Notes under the pieces: generated by a model | The model's input: only the letters and a program-made list of their open reading frames with translations | Told to the model about the DNA's origin: nothing | Databases searched by the model: none | In this document: positions 29,125 through 39,015 of the stretch, piece after piece | Position numbering within the stretch: the first letter of the stretch is position 1 | How the letters are laid out: the number at the start of each line of letters is the position of its first letter | Translations under genes and position numbers: made by a program | Assembly (NCBI GenBank): GCA_947628665.1 | Contig: CANRAU010000006.1 | Coordinates: 32,396 to 96,395, forward strand | Origin: an uncultured Clostridia bacterium | Lineage (GTDB): Bacteria; Bacillota; Clostridia; Oscillospirales; Acutalibacteraceae | Direction: 5' to 3' | DNA: 64,000 bases

Positions 29125-30168
29125 TTGAACAGACGTATTGTATCCATTTGTATGGCGATCGTATGCCTGTTGACGGCATTTCTCAGCGGCTGCACACAAA
29201 GGGATGCGGCAAAAGGCTATATTTCCTCGGGCGGCACACAGGGAATCCCGTTCAATAACAAGCTCGCCGACAGCGGCAGTGATCCGTGGGTGATTTTAAA
29301 GGACGGCGTTTATTATTACTGTTATTCGGCGGATGGCGGCGTATGTGTTGCCAAAGCGGATACGATCCCGCAAATCGGAAGCGCCCGGGGCGTAAAGGTG
29401 TGGACGCCCGACGATCCGGAATACAGTCAGGAGATTTGGGCGCCCGAGCTGCACTATTTACAAGGCAAATGGTATATATATGTCGCCGCGGACAACGGCG
29501 ACAATGCCAACCACCGTATGCTCTGCTTAGAGGGCAGTTCCGACGACCCGACAGAGCCGTTCACCTTTAAATCTGTGCTTCGAGCCACTACCGATCGTTG
29601 GGCGATTGACGGAACGGTCATGGAATATAACGATCAGTTGTATTTCATATGGTCGGGCTGGGAAGGCTTTGAAAATGTTGAACAGCGTCTGTATATTGCC
29701 AAAATGGCTGATCCGTGGTCGATCAGCGGAGAACGTGTAGAACTGAGCCGCCCGAAATATCGCTGGGAACGCAAGGGCGGGAAGCCGAAAATCAATGAAG
29801 GGCCCACCGCGTTGGAGCTCAACGGAACACAGCATATTGTTTATTCGGCAAGCGGCAGCTGGTGTGACGATTACTGTTTGGGTCTGCTCACCCTCACGGG
29901 CGACGACCCGATGAACGCCGAAAGCTGGCGCAAATCAAAAAAGCCCGTGTTCCAAAAGAGCAAAAACGTATTCGGCCCGGGACACGCATCGTTTACCACC
30001 TCTAAGGACGGCAGCCAGCACTTTATGTTCTATCATGCAAATGAAGAATCAGGTTCCGGCTGGGAGGGCAGACGTCTTTGGGCGCAGGAATTTACGGTAG
30101 ACGAAAATAATTATCCCGTGTTTGGCACGCCCTTACCGGCAGGCAGTACACAAACCGTCAAAGAATAG
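29125..30168 (+). CDS. GH43-like glycosidase lipoprotein (probable TTG start)
   Basis: Lipobox TAFLSGC; DPWVILKDGVYYYCYSADGG, EIWAPELHYLQGKWYIYVAADNG, EGPTAL, GPGHASF. Confidence 0.88.
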   Translation: MNRRIVSICMAIVCLLTAFLSGCTQRDAAKGYISSGGTQGIPFNNKLADSGSDPWVILKDGVYYYCYSADGGVCVAKADTIPQIGSARGVKVWTPDDPEYSQEIWAPELHYLQGKWYIYVAADNGDNANHRMLCLEGSSDDPTEPFTFKSVLRATTDRWAIDGTVMEYNDQLYFIWSGWEGFENVEQRLYIAKMADPWSISGERVELSRPKYRWERKGGKPKINEGPTALELNGTQHIVYSASGSWCDDYCLGLLTLTGDDPMNAESWRKSKKPVFQKSKNVFGPGHASFTTSKDGSQHFMFYHANEESGSGWEGRRLWAQEFTVDENNYPVFGTPLPAGSTQTVKE

Positions 30169-30204
30169 ATGGTAATCAAATACCGCTTATATAGAATCCC
30201 ATAG

Positions 30205-30241
30205 TAAAACGAAGCGTCCCGAACAAGGACGCTTCGTTTTG
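30205..30241 (+). terminator. rho-independent terminator after the GH43 gene
   Basis: aaaacgaagcgtcc cgaacaa ggacgcttcgtttt. Confidence 0.85.
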
Positions 30242-30260
30242 TATGTATATGTGGTTTTGC

Positions 30261-30878
30261 TCATCTGGTAAAATTGGTCAGCACCTTTTCGTTGTGCGGC
30301 ACGGGGACGCCGTTTTCGCGGCCAAGCGCAATGCACTTGAGCAACCAGGCCATATTTTTGCCGATGTTGTACATGGTCATCAAGCCCTCTTTGTCCTCGG
30401 CGACTTCTTCGGGTTGGGCGCCGTATACGTGATTCCAATAGGTGGAAGACACCACGGGCATCGAGCAAATGGTAAAATACTTGTTGAGTACATCAAAGGA
30501 TGCCGTCGTTCCCGCTCGCCGCGCGCTGAGCACCGCCGCCGCAGGCTTAAAGGCAAAATACTGCCCTCCCGAATAGAAAGCTCTGTCCAACAGCGTGAGG
30601 ATTCGCGCGCTCGGATGCGCGTAGTATACAGGCGAACCGAACACAAAGCCGTCCGCCGTTTTCGCCTTTTCCACGAATTCATTGACTGCGTCGTCGAGCA
30701 CACAGCGGCCAAGCTCGCGGCATTTGCGGCAGGCAAGGCAATCCGACATCGGGGCATTGCCGATAAACATGGTTTCGGTGTCTATCCCCTCTTCGTGCAG
30801 GGCGCGTTCGACCTCATGAAGGGCGACGCTTGTACAGCCGTTTTTGCGGGAGCTGCCGTTGACTAAGATCACTTTCAT
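30261..30878 (-). CDS. NADPH-dependent FMN reductase / iron-sulfur flavoprotein family
   Basis: MKVILVNGSSRKNGCTSVALHEVERAL...CLACRKCRELGRC...GFVFGSPVYYAHPSA. Confidence 0.9.
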   Translation of the reverse strand: MKVILVNGSSRKNGCTSVALHEVERALHEEGIDTETMFIGNAPMSDCLACRKCRELGRCVLDDAVNEFVEKAKTADGFVFGSPVYYAHPSARILTLLDRAFYSGGQYFAFKPAAAVLSARRAGTTASFDVLNKYFTICSMPVVSSTYWNHVYGAQPEEVAEDKEGLMTMYNIGKNMAWLLKCIALGRENGVPVPHNEKVLTNFTR

Positions 30879-31006
30879 AAAGTTTTGCCTCCTTTTTCTT
30901 TATATAAAGATATTCACATCCGTAAAAAAGTTTCCTTTTGCGCGATTCGCCATTTTGCAAAAAGACGGCGGCTTTCGGATGAACCGCAAAAGCAAACGAA
31001 ATAAAG

Positions 31007-31045
31007 GAAAAATCGACAAGCCTCAGAGAAGCCTTGTCGATTTTT
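31007..31045 (-). terminator. rho-independent terminator of tRNA-Leu
   Basis: Minus strand aaaaatcgacaag gcttctctgagg cttgtcgattttt directly after the tRNA. Confidence 0.85.
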
Positions 31046-31131
31046 GGTGCCGGTGGCCGGGGTCGAACCGGCACGGTATCGCTACCACTGGATTTTGAGT
31101 CCAGCACGTCTGCCAATTCCATCACACCGGC
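31045..31131 (-). tRNA. tRNA-Leu (CAA anticodon), CCA encoded
   Basis: Minus strand GCCGGTGTGATGGAATTGGCAGACGTGCTGGACTCAAAATCCAGTGGTAGCGATACCGTGCCGGTTCGACCCCGGCCACCGGCACCA; class II with long variable arm. Confidence 0.95.
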
Positions 31132-31272
31132 AAGTGCATTTTTGGAACGCTCCCCTATTATAACGGATTGCGTCCGAAAAATCAATAGGAAATTTTGCTT
31201 CGCGTAAAAATTCGGTGCAGACGGCAAACTATCGTCCGCCGTCTGCGGCCGAATAGTTTATTTTCTGCGGCT

Positions 31273-34200
31273 TCAGCGCTCCAATTTGAGCGTGACGATC
31301 TCAAAGGGCTTGACGGGAAGCGTGACCGATCTGCCGCTGACGGTGAGTGCATATTCCTCGTTTTCGAGCAGATCGCAGACCGACGCTTTTCGGAAATCAA
31401 AGCCCGCCGTCAAGGTCACGTCGGCGCGTTTATTGTATGCTTCGTACAGTCGGACGATCACCGCGTCGCTGTCCTCCGCCCTTTTGACGGTTTCGATGAA
31501 AACATTGTCGCAGTCCGCAGACAAAAGCGAAAGGCGTTCGGGCAGATCGCCGTCCTGCCGCCCGATCACCTGCGCGGCCATCGGGCAGTTGAGCAAATAC
31601 GCCTGCCGCACAACGCCCGCTTCGCGGAAATCGCCCGCGTGGGGCATCAGCGCATAGGTAAAGCGATGGCGGCATTTGTCCGCTTCAGGGTCGGGATATG
31701 TTCCGCATTTGAGCAATGTCAGCGAGATCACGCCGTCATGAATGTCGTGTCCGTATTTGCAGTCATTCAAAATGCTTACGCCGTAGCCGTATTCGGACAA
31801 ATCGGCAAATTTGTGGGCGCAGACCTCAAAGCGCGCGGCGTCCCACGAGGTATTGCTGTGGGTCGGACGCTCCACCGTACCGAATTGGATGTCATAGGTC
31901 GCTTTGTCGGCGTTGACGTCCACGGGGAACGCCGTTTTCAAAATCAAATGGCTTTCTTTCCAGTCGATGTCGGTATCGAAATCGATGCGCGCCACATCGT
32001 CATACAGCCAGATTTTCTGCGTGATCGTGCTGTGCATAAAGGTTTTGCGGATCTCAACCCCTGCGCGCGCACCGTCAAAAATACCGACGATCTCGGCGGG
32101 CGCGTCGAGCGTCCAGAATTTTTCGCGGTAATAATTGCTGATCTCCCAGTTGTCATAATCGCGCGGGTAATCCTCATACGCCGTCAGTACATTGCCGCGC
32201 GCACCCGCTTTCAGCACTTCGCGGGCGTTGACTTTATCATAGAGGCGCACAAACGCGCCGCTCGCGTCAAGTTCGATGCGAAAGAACGCATTCTCCAAAC
32301 GGTTTTCGCCGACCTGTACGCTGTGCCGCGCAGAAGTGCGGGGAACGACCCGATAGCCTTTTGCGGGGATATTTTCGACGTATACGCTCTCGCCGTCCGC
32401 CTGCACCACGCCCGCGCCCGTAAAGGAATTGGGATTGTATACCAAAAGGCCGCCGTCGGTTTTGATGCGCGCCGCGATTGCCGCCAAAGCGTTTTGGAGG
32501 ATGCCCTCGCCCACCTCGGTGATGGTGCGGTACTGCTGTTCGGAAACCGTATACACCTCATGGATGGACGAACCCGGGATAATATCGTGGAATTGGTTGA
32601 GCAAAATCGTTTTCCATGCGTCGTGCAATGCGGCATTCGGATAAGCCGTGCCGTTTAACAGGAAATCGGCAAGCGCCGCCGTTTCCGCCTGCTCAAACAG
32701 GAATTCGCTTTTGCGGTTCCACCGCTTATTTTTCGCCTGCGACGTATACGTGCCGCGATGGTATTCCAAATACAGCTCGCCCTGCCAGCGCGGGGTATTG
32801 GATTCCTGCTCGGCACGCGCGCGCAGACGCGAAAGCATACTGCCCGCAAATTCCATTTTGGCTTTCGGCACGGCCGTCACGCCGTTTTGCAGGATTTGAT
32901 AGTATTCGAGGTCTTTGCGGGTCGGTCCGCCGCCGCCGTCGCCGTAACCGAAGGTGATCATCACTTCGTTGTTGATCGCCTTTTGCTGGTAGCGGTCATA
33001 CGCGCCCATGAGCTGGGCGGGATTCAAAATGGCGTTGTAGGTGCTGTTCGTTGTGGGGAGCTTCCCGCGGCGCTTATCCTGCGCGGTCATGAAGTATGTG
33101 AAAATGTCCGTGCCGTCTATGCCCTGCCACCAAAAGGTATCATAGGGCATACGGTTGGTTTCGTTCCAGCCGATCTTGGAGGTCACGAAACTGTCCACGC
33201 CGCTTTTTCTTAAAATCTGCGGCAACGCCGCGGAATACCCGAACACATCCGGAAGCCAAAGGACTTTACAGTCTACGCCGAATTCCTCTTGGAAAAAGCG
33301 TTTGCCGTAGAGGATTTGCCGCACCAGGCTCTCGCCCGAGGACAGATTGCAATCCGCCTCGACCCACATAGCGCCTTCGACTTCCCAGCGTCCCTGCCGC
33401 ACCATTTCCTTGACTTCGCTGTAAAGCTCAGGAGCTTCCTCCTTCAAAAATTCGTACAACTGTGCCTGACTGGACATGAATTTGTATTCGGGATACTTTT
33501 TCATTAAGGTCAGCACCGTAGAAAAGGAGCGCAGCACCTTTTCGCGCGTTTGCCGAAGCGTCCAGAGCCATGCGACGTCGATATGCGTATGGCCGATGCA
33601 AATGGCGTTGACGCCGCTGTCCTTGCAGAATTTCCCATAGAATTCCGTATCCAAAAACCGCTGCGCCGCCTGCACGCTTGCACGGCTCTCCCGGGAGCGC
33701 GGCTCGCGCAGATCCACAAGCCGGATCGCACGTTCTATGTAGGTTTTGATGTCAATATAATCCTTTTCGGTCGGTTCTAAAAGCAGCGTTGTTTCAAAGG
33801 GGACGCAAAGGCTGTAATACAGCTTGCGCATTTCCTCGTCGAACACGCGCAGCGTCGCATTGAATTCCAAATGGTTCGGAAATTTCCCGCTGTAGGCATA
33901 CACATAAATGTCATATTGGGCTTTGGCGTTATCCAAAAACACCTCGCGGTGATTCACGTCAAGACCTTGCGCCAAACGGCCGTCCACATACACGATAAAC
34001 TGCGGGTTGACCGCGTCCCAGTCGTCGATCTGCGTGGAAATGCACAATTCCACATTGCGACCGAGAAATGCCTGCGGGATTGCAAGATGCTTATAAAACC
34101 ACGCGTGCGCGTCCGCTTCGCCGCCCCAGCGTTCAAAGCGGCCGAACTCGCGAAAGCTCGAGTCGATCTCGGGGAGCGCATTGCCGACTTTGTAGTCGCA

Positions 34201-34305
34201 GGGCTTATAAAGAAAGCCGTCCAAGGGAATTTTGGCCTCGCACGACGCGTCCTGCAAAGTCTGTAAAAATACGCGCAGTCTGTCCTCGTAAAAATCAAGC
34301 TGCAT
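31273..34305 (-). CDS. alpha-mannosidase (GH38)
   Basis: GHTHIDVAWLWTLRQTREKVLRSFSTVL...MSSQAQLYEFLKEE...EGAMWVEADCNLSSGESLVRQ...LWLPDVFGYSAALPQILRK; start MQLDFYEDRL. Confidence 0.94.
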   Translation of the reverse strand: MQLDFYEDRLRVFLQTLQDASCEAKIPLDGFLYKPCDYKVGNALPEIDSSFREFGRFERWGGEADAHAWFYKHLAIPQAFLGRNVELCISTQIDDWDAVNPQFIVYVDGRLAQGLDVNHREVFLDNAKAQYDIYVYAYSGKFPNHLEFNATLRVFDEEMRKLYYSLCVPFETTLLLEPTEKDYIDIKTYIERAIRLVDLREPRSRESRASVQAAQRFLDTEFYGKFCKDSGVNAICIGHTHIDVAWLWTLRQTREKVLRSFSTVLTLMKKYPEYKFMSSQAQLYEFLKEEAPELYSEVKEMVRQGRWEVEGAMWVEADCNLSSGESLVRQILYGKRFFQEEFGVDCKVLWLPDVFGYSAALPQILRKSGVDSFVTSKIGWNETNRMPYDTFWWQGIDGTDIFTYFMTAQDKRRGKLPTTNSTYNAILNPAQLMGAYDRYQQKAINNEVMITFGYGDGGGGPTRKDLEYYQILQNGVTAVPKAKMEFAGSMLSRLRARAEQESNTPRWQGELYLEYHRGTYTSQAKNKRWNRKSEFLFEQAETAALADFLLNGTAYPNAALHDAWKTILLNQFHDIIPGSSIHEVYTVSEQQYRTITEVGEGILQNALAAIAARIKTDGGLLVYNPNSFTGAGVVQADGESVYVENIPAKGYRVVPRTSARHSVQVGENRLENAFFRIELDASGAFVRLYDKVNAREVLKAGARGNVLTAYEDYPRDYDNWEISNYYREKFWTLDAPAEIVGIFDGARAGVEIRKTFMHSTITQKIWLYDDVARIDFDTDIDWKESHLILKTAFPVDVNADKATYDIQFGTVERPTHSNTSWDAARFEVCAHKFADLSEYGYGVSILNDCKYGHDIHDGVISLTLLKCGTYPDPEADKCRHRFTYALMPHAGDFREAGVVRQAYLLNCPMAAQVIGRQDGDLPERLSLLSADCDNVFIETVKRAEDSDAVIVRLYEAYNKRADVTLTAGFDFRKASVCDLLENEEYALTVSGRSVTLPVKPFEIVTLKLER

Positions 34306-34378
34306 AAAAGCACCTGCTTTCGTATTGGTGAAATGTTGTTGTATTATAGCATACCCGCCATACCTTGGCAAGGGCTTT

Positions 34379-35644
34379 TCACAAATATAGACCGGCATCG
34401 ATTTCCAAGTCCGACAGCAGATAAAACGAGCCGCAAATGAGCAGCAAACCGTCCGCCGATACGCCCCGGCACGCGCGCCGAAGCGCTTTTGCGGGATCGG
34501 GCTCGACATACGCCTGCGCCGTCATGCCCTGTGCAAGGGCTTTGAGCGTTTCGGGGTCGGCCGCGCGGGGATTTGCGGGTTTGGTAAAATACACCGTCTC
34601 GCAATAGGGCAAAACCGCGTGCAGATACCGCGCCGCGTCCTTGTCGCGCATCATGCCTATAACCGCCGTAACGTGGAAAGGCACAAACCTTGCCAGTACC
34701 TTTGCAAGCGCTTCGCCGCATTCGGGATTGTGGCCGCCGTCGAGGAGCGTCGGCACGGGTTCTTTGCGGAATTCCATGCGGCCGCGCAGCACGGTACGGC
34801 GTATTCCCTCTCGAACATCCGCGTCGGAAACCCCCGAAAGACACTTTGCCGCTTCGATCACGCCGACGGCGTTTTCGATTTGGTGCGCGCCAATCAGCGG
34901 CAGCGTATAGGTGTCGCCCGCATAGGTAAAGACCGTGTTTTTCACCGTTTGGGAGAGGATTTCGGCGGCTTCCACCCTGCCGAGTACAAATCGATTGCCG
35001 CGTTTTTGCGCCGTCTCGTAAAGCACCTTCAGCGCCACAGGGTCTTGCGCAGAGGTCGTCACGGTGATCCCGTTTTCCTTGATAATTCCCGCTTTTTCGG
35101 CGGCGATCTGCTCTACGGTATCGCCCAAAATCGCCGTATGATCCAAAGAGATCGAGGTGATCACGCTCACTTCGGGGCAAGGGATGCAATTGGTCGCATC
35201 GAAACGCCCGCCGAGGCCGACCTCCAGCACGACATAGTCGCAGCGTCTCTTCTGAAAATATAAAAACGCCGCTGCGGTGATCGCCTCAAATTCCGTCGGT
35301 TCTATGCCCACGGTATGCAGCCGATCGATCGCGTCCTTGACCTGCCCGACGAATTCGGCCAAGTCCGATTTCGGTATATTTTGGTTGTTGATTTGTATCC
35401 GCTCGCAAAACGAGAACACATAGGGCGACGTAAACAGCCCCGTTTGAAAGCCCGCCTGCGTCAAAATATGGCTGAGCATGGTGCAGGTAGAGCCTTTGCC
35501 GTTCGTACCCGCAACGTGTACGAAGCGAAGCCCCCGCTGCGGGTCGCCGAGCGCCTTTAAAAGTGCCTTGATCCGCGTCAGCCCCGGTTTGATGCCGAAT
35601 GCCAGCAGAGAATGGATGTAATCAACCGCCTGCTCGTATGTCAT
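34379..35644 (-). CDS. folC: bifunctional folylpolyglutamate / dihydrofolate synthase
   Basis: FVHVAGTNGKGSTCTMLSHILTQAGFQTGLFTSPYVFSFCERIQIN; EVGLGGRFDATN. Confidence 0.93.
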   Translation of the reverse strand: MTYEQAVDYIHSLLAFGIKPGLTRIKALLKALGDPQRGLRFVHVAGTNGKGSTCTMLSHILTQAGFQTGLFTSPYVFSFCERIQINNQNIPKSDLAEFVGQVKDAIDRLHTVGIEPTEFEAITAAAFLYFQKRRCDYVVLEVGLGGRFDATNCIPCPEVSVITSISLDHTAILGDTVEQIAAEKAGIIKENGITVTTSAQDPVALKVLYETAQKRGNRFVLGRVEAAEILSQTVKNTVFTYAGDTYTLPLIGAHQIENAVGVIEAAKCLSGVSDADVREGIRRTVLRGRMEFRKEPVPTLLDGGHNPECGEALAKVLARFVPFHVTAVIGMMRDKDAARYLHAVLPYCETVYFTKPANPRAADPETLKALAQGMTAQAYVEPDPAKALRRACRGVSADGLLLICGSFYLLSDLEIDAGLYL

Positions 35645-35695
35645 GTGCGTTTTTCGGATGCACAAAACGAGGCGCGCATCCGTCCTCCCCTTTTC

Positions 35696-36460
35696 TTAAA
35701 GATCGACCAACAATTCCACGGGGCAATGATCGGAGCCGAAAATCTCGCTGTGGATCGACGCGCCCAAGAGTTTATCGCAAAGTCGGTCGGAAACGCAGAA
35801 ATAGTCGATCCGCCACCCCGTATTGTTCGCGCGCGCGTTGCCGCGATACGACCACCACGAATACGCACCCGCAAGATCCGGATAAAACCAACGAAACGTA
35901 TCGGTAAAGCCGCTTTGCAAAAGGTCGCTGAACTTTTGGCGTTCCTCATCGGAAAAGCCGGGATTGCCGCGGTTACTTTTCGGGTTTTTCAGATCGATCT
36001 CCTCGTGCGCCACGTTGAGATCCCCGCAGAAGATCACGGGTTTTTGCTTATCGAGCGACAAAAGATACCGACGGAAACGATCCTCCCAGCTCATACGGTA
36101 TTCGAGACGCCGCAGACCGTCCTGCGCGTTGGGCGTGTAGCAGTTGACGAGGAAAAAGTCGGGATATTCGAGCGTAATGACCCGCCCTTCGTTGTCGTAG
36201 TACGCGTCGCCTATGCCGTAAGAAACGGCAAGCGGCGTGTGCCTGGTATAGATCGCCGTACCCGAATAGCCCTTTTTTTCGGCGTAATTCCAATAGGACT
36301 GCCAGCCGTCAAACTGCAAATCCAACTGTCCTTCCTGCATTTTCGTTTCCTGCAGGCAAAAGAAATCCGCGTCCAACGCCAAAAATTCCGCCTCGAAATT
36401 CTTTTTGACGCAGGCACGCAGACCGTTGACATTCCATGAGATCATCTTTTTCATACGCAT
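35696..36460 (-). CDS. xth: exodeoxyribonuclease III
   Basis: ISWNVNGLRACVKKNF...LQETKMQEGQLDL...FCGDLNVAHEEIDL...GSDHCPVEL. Confidence 0.94.
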   Translation of the reverse strand: MRMKKMISWNVNGLRACVKKNFEAEFLALDADFFCLQETKMQEGQLDLQFDGWQSYWNYAEKKGYSGTAIYTRHTPLAVSYGIGDAYYDNEGRVITLEYPDFFLVNCYTPNAQDGLRRLEYRMSWEDRFRRYLLSLDKQKPVIFCGDLNVAHEEIDLKNPKSNRGNPGFSDEERQKFSDLLQSGFTDTFRWFYPDLAGAYSWWSYRGNARANNTGWRIDYFCVSDRLCDKLLGASIHSEIFGSDHCPVELLVDL

Positions 36461-36602
36461 CTTCCCCTTACGGAATTTTCAAACGTCCGTTCTTTTTTTC
36501 ATTCCGATGTACGTTGTTTTCCATTATAACAAAACCGTGTGCAAAAATCTATCCTAAATTTCCGTAAGCGGATCACCGATGCCATCTTCGTATCTCATTT
36601 CA

Positions 36603-36631
36603 TTTACAAAGTGCGGTATTCATGGTACAAT
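36603..36631 (+). promoter_or_regulatory. putative promoter for the 36718 membrane protein
   Basis: TTTACA-aagtgcggtattcatgg(17)-TACAAT. Confidence 0.5.
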
Positions 36632-36717
36632 AACCTCACGAAACAAACGCTAAATTATAAATTTGAACTGTTTTAGAGAACAATAGGACGCTTTTTGGAG
36701 GGGCAAAAAAATTCAAA

Positions 36718-37515
36718 ATGAAAAAACCGTTCAAGATCATTTTTATATACAAGGCTTGCTTCGGAATTTTATTTGGTGCGTTTGCTGCATCGGTCTATTT
36801 GGGATATCCTTTGTCTCAAGAGCTTTTAGCTGGCTGCATATATATCCCGGCGCTATGGGGAATTCCTTTTGTTCTGACACCGATATTGGCATATTGGGTA
36901 GAAAAGCGATCTTTTTTACCGCCCGGGAAACTGTTGGGTCTTGGCGTCTTGCTCTGCGCAGGGGATTTTCTTTTGTATTGCATTCCAACGCTCCCATTCC
37001 TTGCACAGTATACTATATGGCAGTTCTTTTTGTTGACCGCCGTACCCGCATTTGTGACAATGGCCGTTTTTATCGCTTGCTCTGTCGGTGTATATTGGTT
37101 TTACAACACAGAGCCATCGGAATCCTACACCGCAAAACGATCGTTTGCGGCATTTTTGTATATGGTAATCATTTTTTGTGTGTTGGTCGGAGAACCGATC
37201 TATTCTATCGTATTCTCATGTGAACCGTCTTGGTTATATTGGATTTTACGATGGATTCTTTATGTGCTGCATCCGTTTTTAGCCGCTCCCATTTTCGGGT
37301 GTACGGTATTCCGAAAAGGCGCAGCGACCAATGAACAGATTCTGCTTTTCGGAAGCTTCTTTGGCGTATGCAGCTTTGGTATGATAGCCATCCCTGATAT
37401 ATGGTCTGTTTTTCGCATACCTACAACGGTTTCTGCACTGTGGGCGGCAATCGCAGGTTTGATATGCTGCGTCAGTGCATGGATTGCAAAATGCGTTCGG
37501 CATTCGACGCAGTAA
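36718..37515 (+). CDS. polytopic membrane protein of unknown function
   Basis: 265 aa with several hydrophobic segments; SD ggaggggc upstream. Confidence 0.75.
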   Translation: MKKPFKIIFIYKACFGILFGAFAASVYLGYPLSQELLAGCIYIPALWGIPFVLTPILAYWVEKRSFLPPGKLLGLGVLLCAGDFLLYCIPTLPFLAQYTIWQFFLLTAVPAFVTMAVFIACSVGVYWFYNTEPSESYTAKRSFAAFLYMVIIFCVLVGEPIYSIVFSCEPSWLYWILRWILYVLHPFLAAPIFGCTVFRKGAATNEQILLFGSFFGVCSFGMIAIPDIWSVFRIPTTVSALWAAIAGLICCVSAWIAKCVRHSTQ

Positions 37516-37529
37516 ATGAACAGGTTGAA

Positions 37530-37566
37530 AACACCCTCGCACAAAAGCTCCTTGTGCGAGGGTATT
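37530..37566 (+). terminator. rho-independent terminator
   Basis: acaccctcgcacaa aagctc cttgtgcgagggtatttt. Confidence 0.8.
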
Positions 37567-37627
37567 TTAACTTCGTTCATCGAACCAATGTATTGAGCGA
37601 AGGATTCACGGCAAAGCATCTGTTCCG

Positions 37628-37656
37628 TTTACAAAATGCGGTTTTTGTGATACTAT
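37628..37656 (+). promoter_or_regulatory. putative promoter for the 37732 locus
   Basis: TTTACA-aaatgcggtttttgtga(17)-TACTAT, similar to the 36603 promoter. Confidence 0.5.
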
Positions 37657-37731
37657 AATGATAAAATTTTTAGTGCTTTTATGCGGACAACTTAACAAAC
37701 TATACGATCCGCACATGGGAGGGGCGTGCGA

Positions 37732-38290
37732 ATGGAAACTAAAATATCGATGTTTTCAAGAAGGAATAAGCTGTTTTTTATTGCGGCTGTAATTGCAATC
37801 GGAACGGCGATGACCTATGCGGTTGTCAACGCTGTTTTAGCACATTTCGACCTACAGCTTACAAGGTATGTCCTGTATGCGGTCTACATCATCTGTGTTC
37901 TCTGCATTCTTTTTATGTTTTTATACTGTATCGTTGTATGTATCAAAAAGGTGCGCCAAAACGGATGGTACTTTCTTGGCGCTTTTGTGGCTGTTTGCCT
38001 GTTGGGTGCTTTCCTTTTTCTACAGCTTCTAATCGTTGCTTTTAGATATTATCCGATTCATATAGTAGAAAGAAACGGGAAAACGTTTATAGCGTATTCG
38101 GAGAGTGTCCTTTTGGATACGTGGGTGGATTATCATGATTATCACGGCTGGATTGTTTGCGGAAAGCAAGTTCAAATAAGCGATTACTATGATGGATGTT
38201 TTGACCCGATTTCAGAAAAATACCAATAGGGGTTTATGATTACATCAAAAACGGTTCTACAGAAAGTTACGAACTTGATTATTACAACAA
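37732..38290 (+). pseudogene. decayed paralogue of the 39016-39720 membrane protein
   Basis: ORF stops at 38229, but a sequence matching the C-terminus of the paralogue (YDYIKNGSTESYELDYY vs NKDGSIESYELDHF) persists downstream in another frame. Confidence 0.6.
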
Positions 38291-38319
38291 TATAAGTATG
38301 TTTATTCGGAGGGGTATTC

Positions 38320-38946
38320 ATGGAACAAACGAAAAGCAGGAAAAAATACATTGTAAAATGGATTTGCTGTATATTGGCTGTTCTTTTGCTTGGCGGTGTG
38401 GTTTATCAATACTGGTATAAACCGAGATATGCCTATCAGCCGCAAAAGCATACGTATGAAGAACTGCTTATGCTTTTTGAAGAGCATCGACCGCTGTTTG
38501 ATGAGGTGGCACAGATCATTTCCAAAAATGACCGATTTTGGATTGAAGCAGTTTCGTATAAGACTGATTCATATGATCCTTGTAATCGTCCATGGATCAG
38601 TTCACCCTACGATTATCGGCGAATGAAGCTGTTTTCTGCGGAAGAACAAGAAGTATTGCGCACTTTTTTTGAAACGATCAGTCCATTTAATATTACGTTG
38701 TATTTAAGCGATCTGACGAAGTGGGAGAACGGGTTGAAAATCGTATTGGATCGTCCGGAATGTGTTGGTTTACACATTAGCTGTAGCATAAAACGGGATG
38801 ACGACACCATAAGATCGCTTGAATTTATCTATGAATACGGGACTGAGAGCGAAGCTGAAGAAGATATTTATCTCCGGAGTCAGATCTATGATGTATCTAT
38901 CATAGACCTTGGCAATAAATGGTACGGTTGTTATTGGGAGGACTGA
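38320..38946 (+). CDS. single-TM protein of unknown function
   Basis: SD cggaggggt; MEQTKSRKKYIVKWICCILAVLLLGGVVYQYWY. Confidence 0.65.
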   Translation: MEQTKSRKKYIVKWICCILAVLLLGGVVYQYWYKPRYAYQPQKHTYEELLMLFEEHRPLFDEVAQIISKNDRFWIEAVSYKTDSYDPCNRPWISSPYDYRRMKLFSAEEQEVLRTFFETISPFNITLYLSDLTKWENGLKIVLDRPECVGLHISCSIKRDDDTIRSLEFIYEYGTESEAEEDIYLRSQIYDVSIIDLGNKWYGCYWED

Positions 38947-39015
38947 TTGGTCTTTCTTCATGAGTAGATCCCAAGACAGATAAATCCAAATGCGGTACAT
39001 GGGAGGGGCGTGCGA

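Noticed and set aside
30814-31227. 137-aa minus-strand ORF (…GVMELADVLDSKSSGSDTVPVRPRPPAPK…)
   Set aside because: Read-through of tRNA-Leu; this peptide string is a familiar artefact of translating tRNA-Leu genes.
31195-32658. 487-aa plus-strand ORF
   Set aside because: Antisense to the GH38 alpha-mannosidase.
34344-35189. 281-aa ORF on the same strand as folC
   Set aside because: Out-of-frame overlap with folC, which has full Mur-ligase-like motifs; the alternative frame has no domain.
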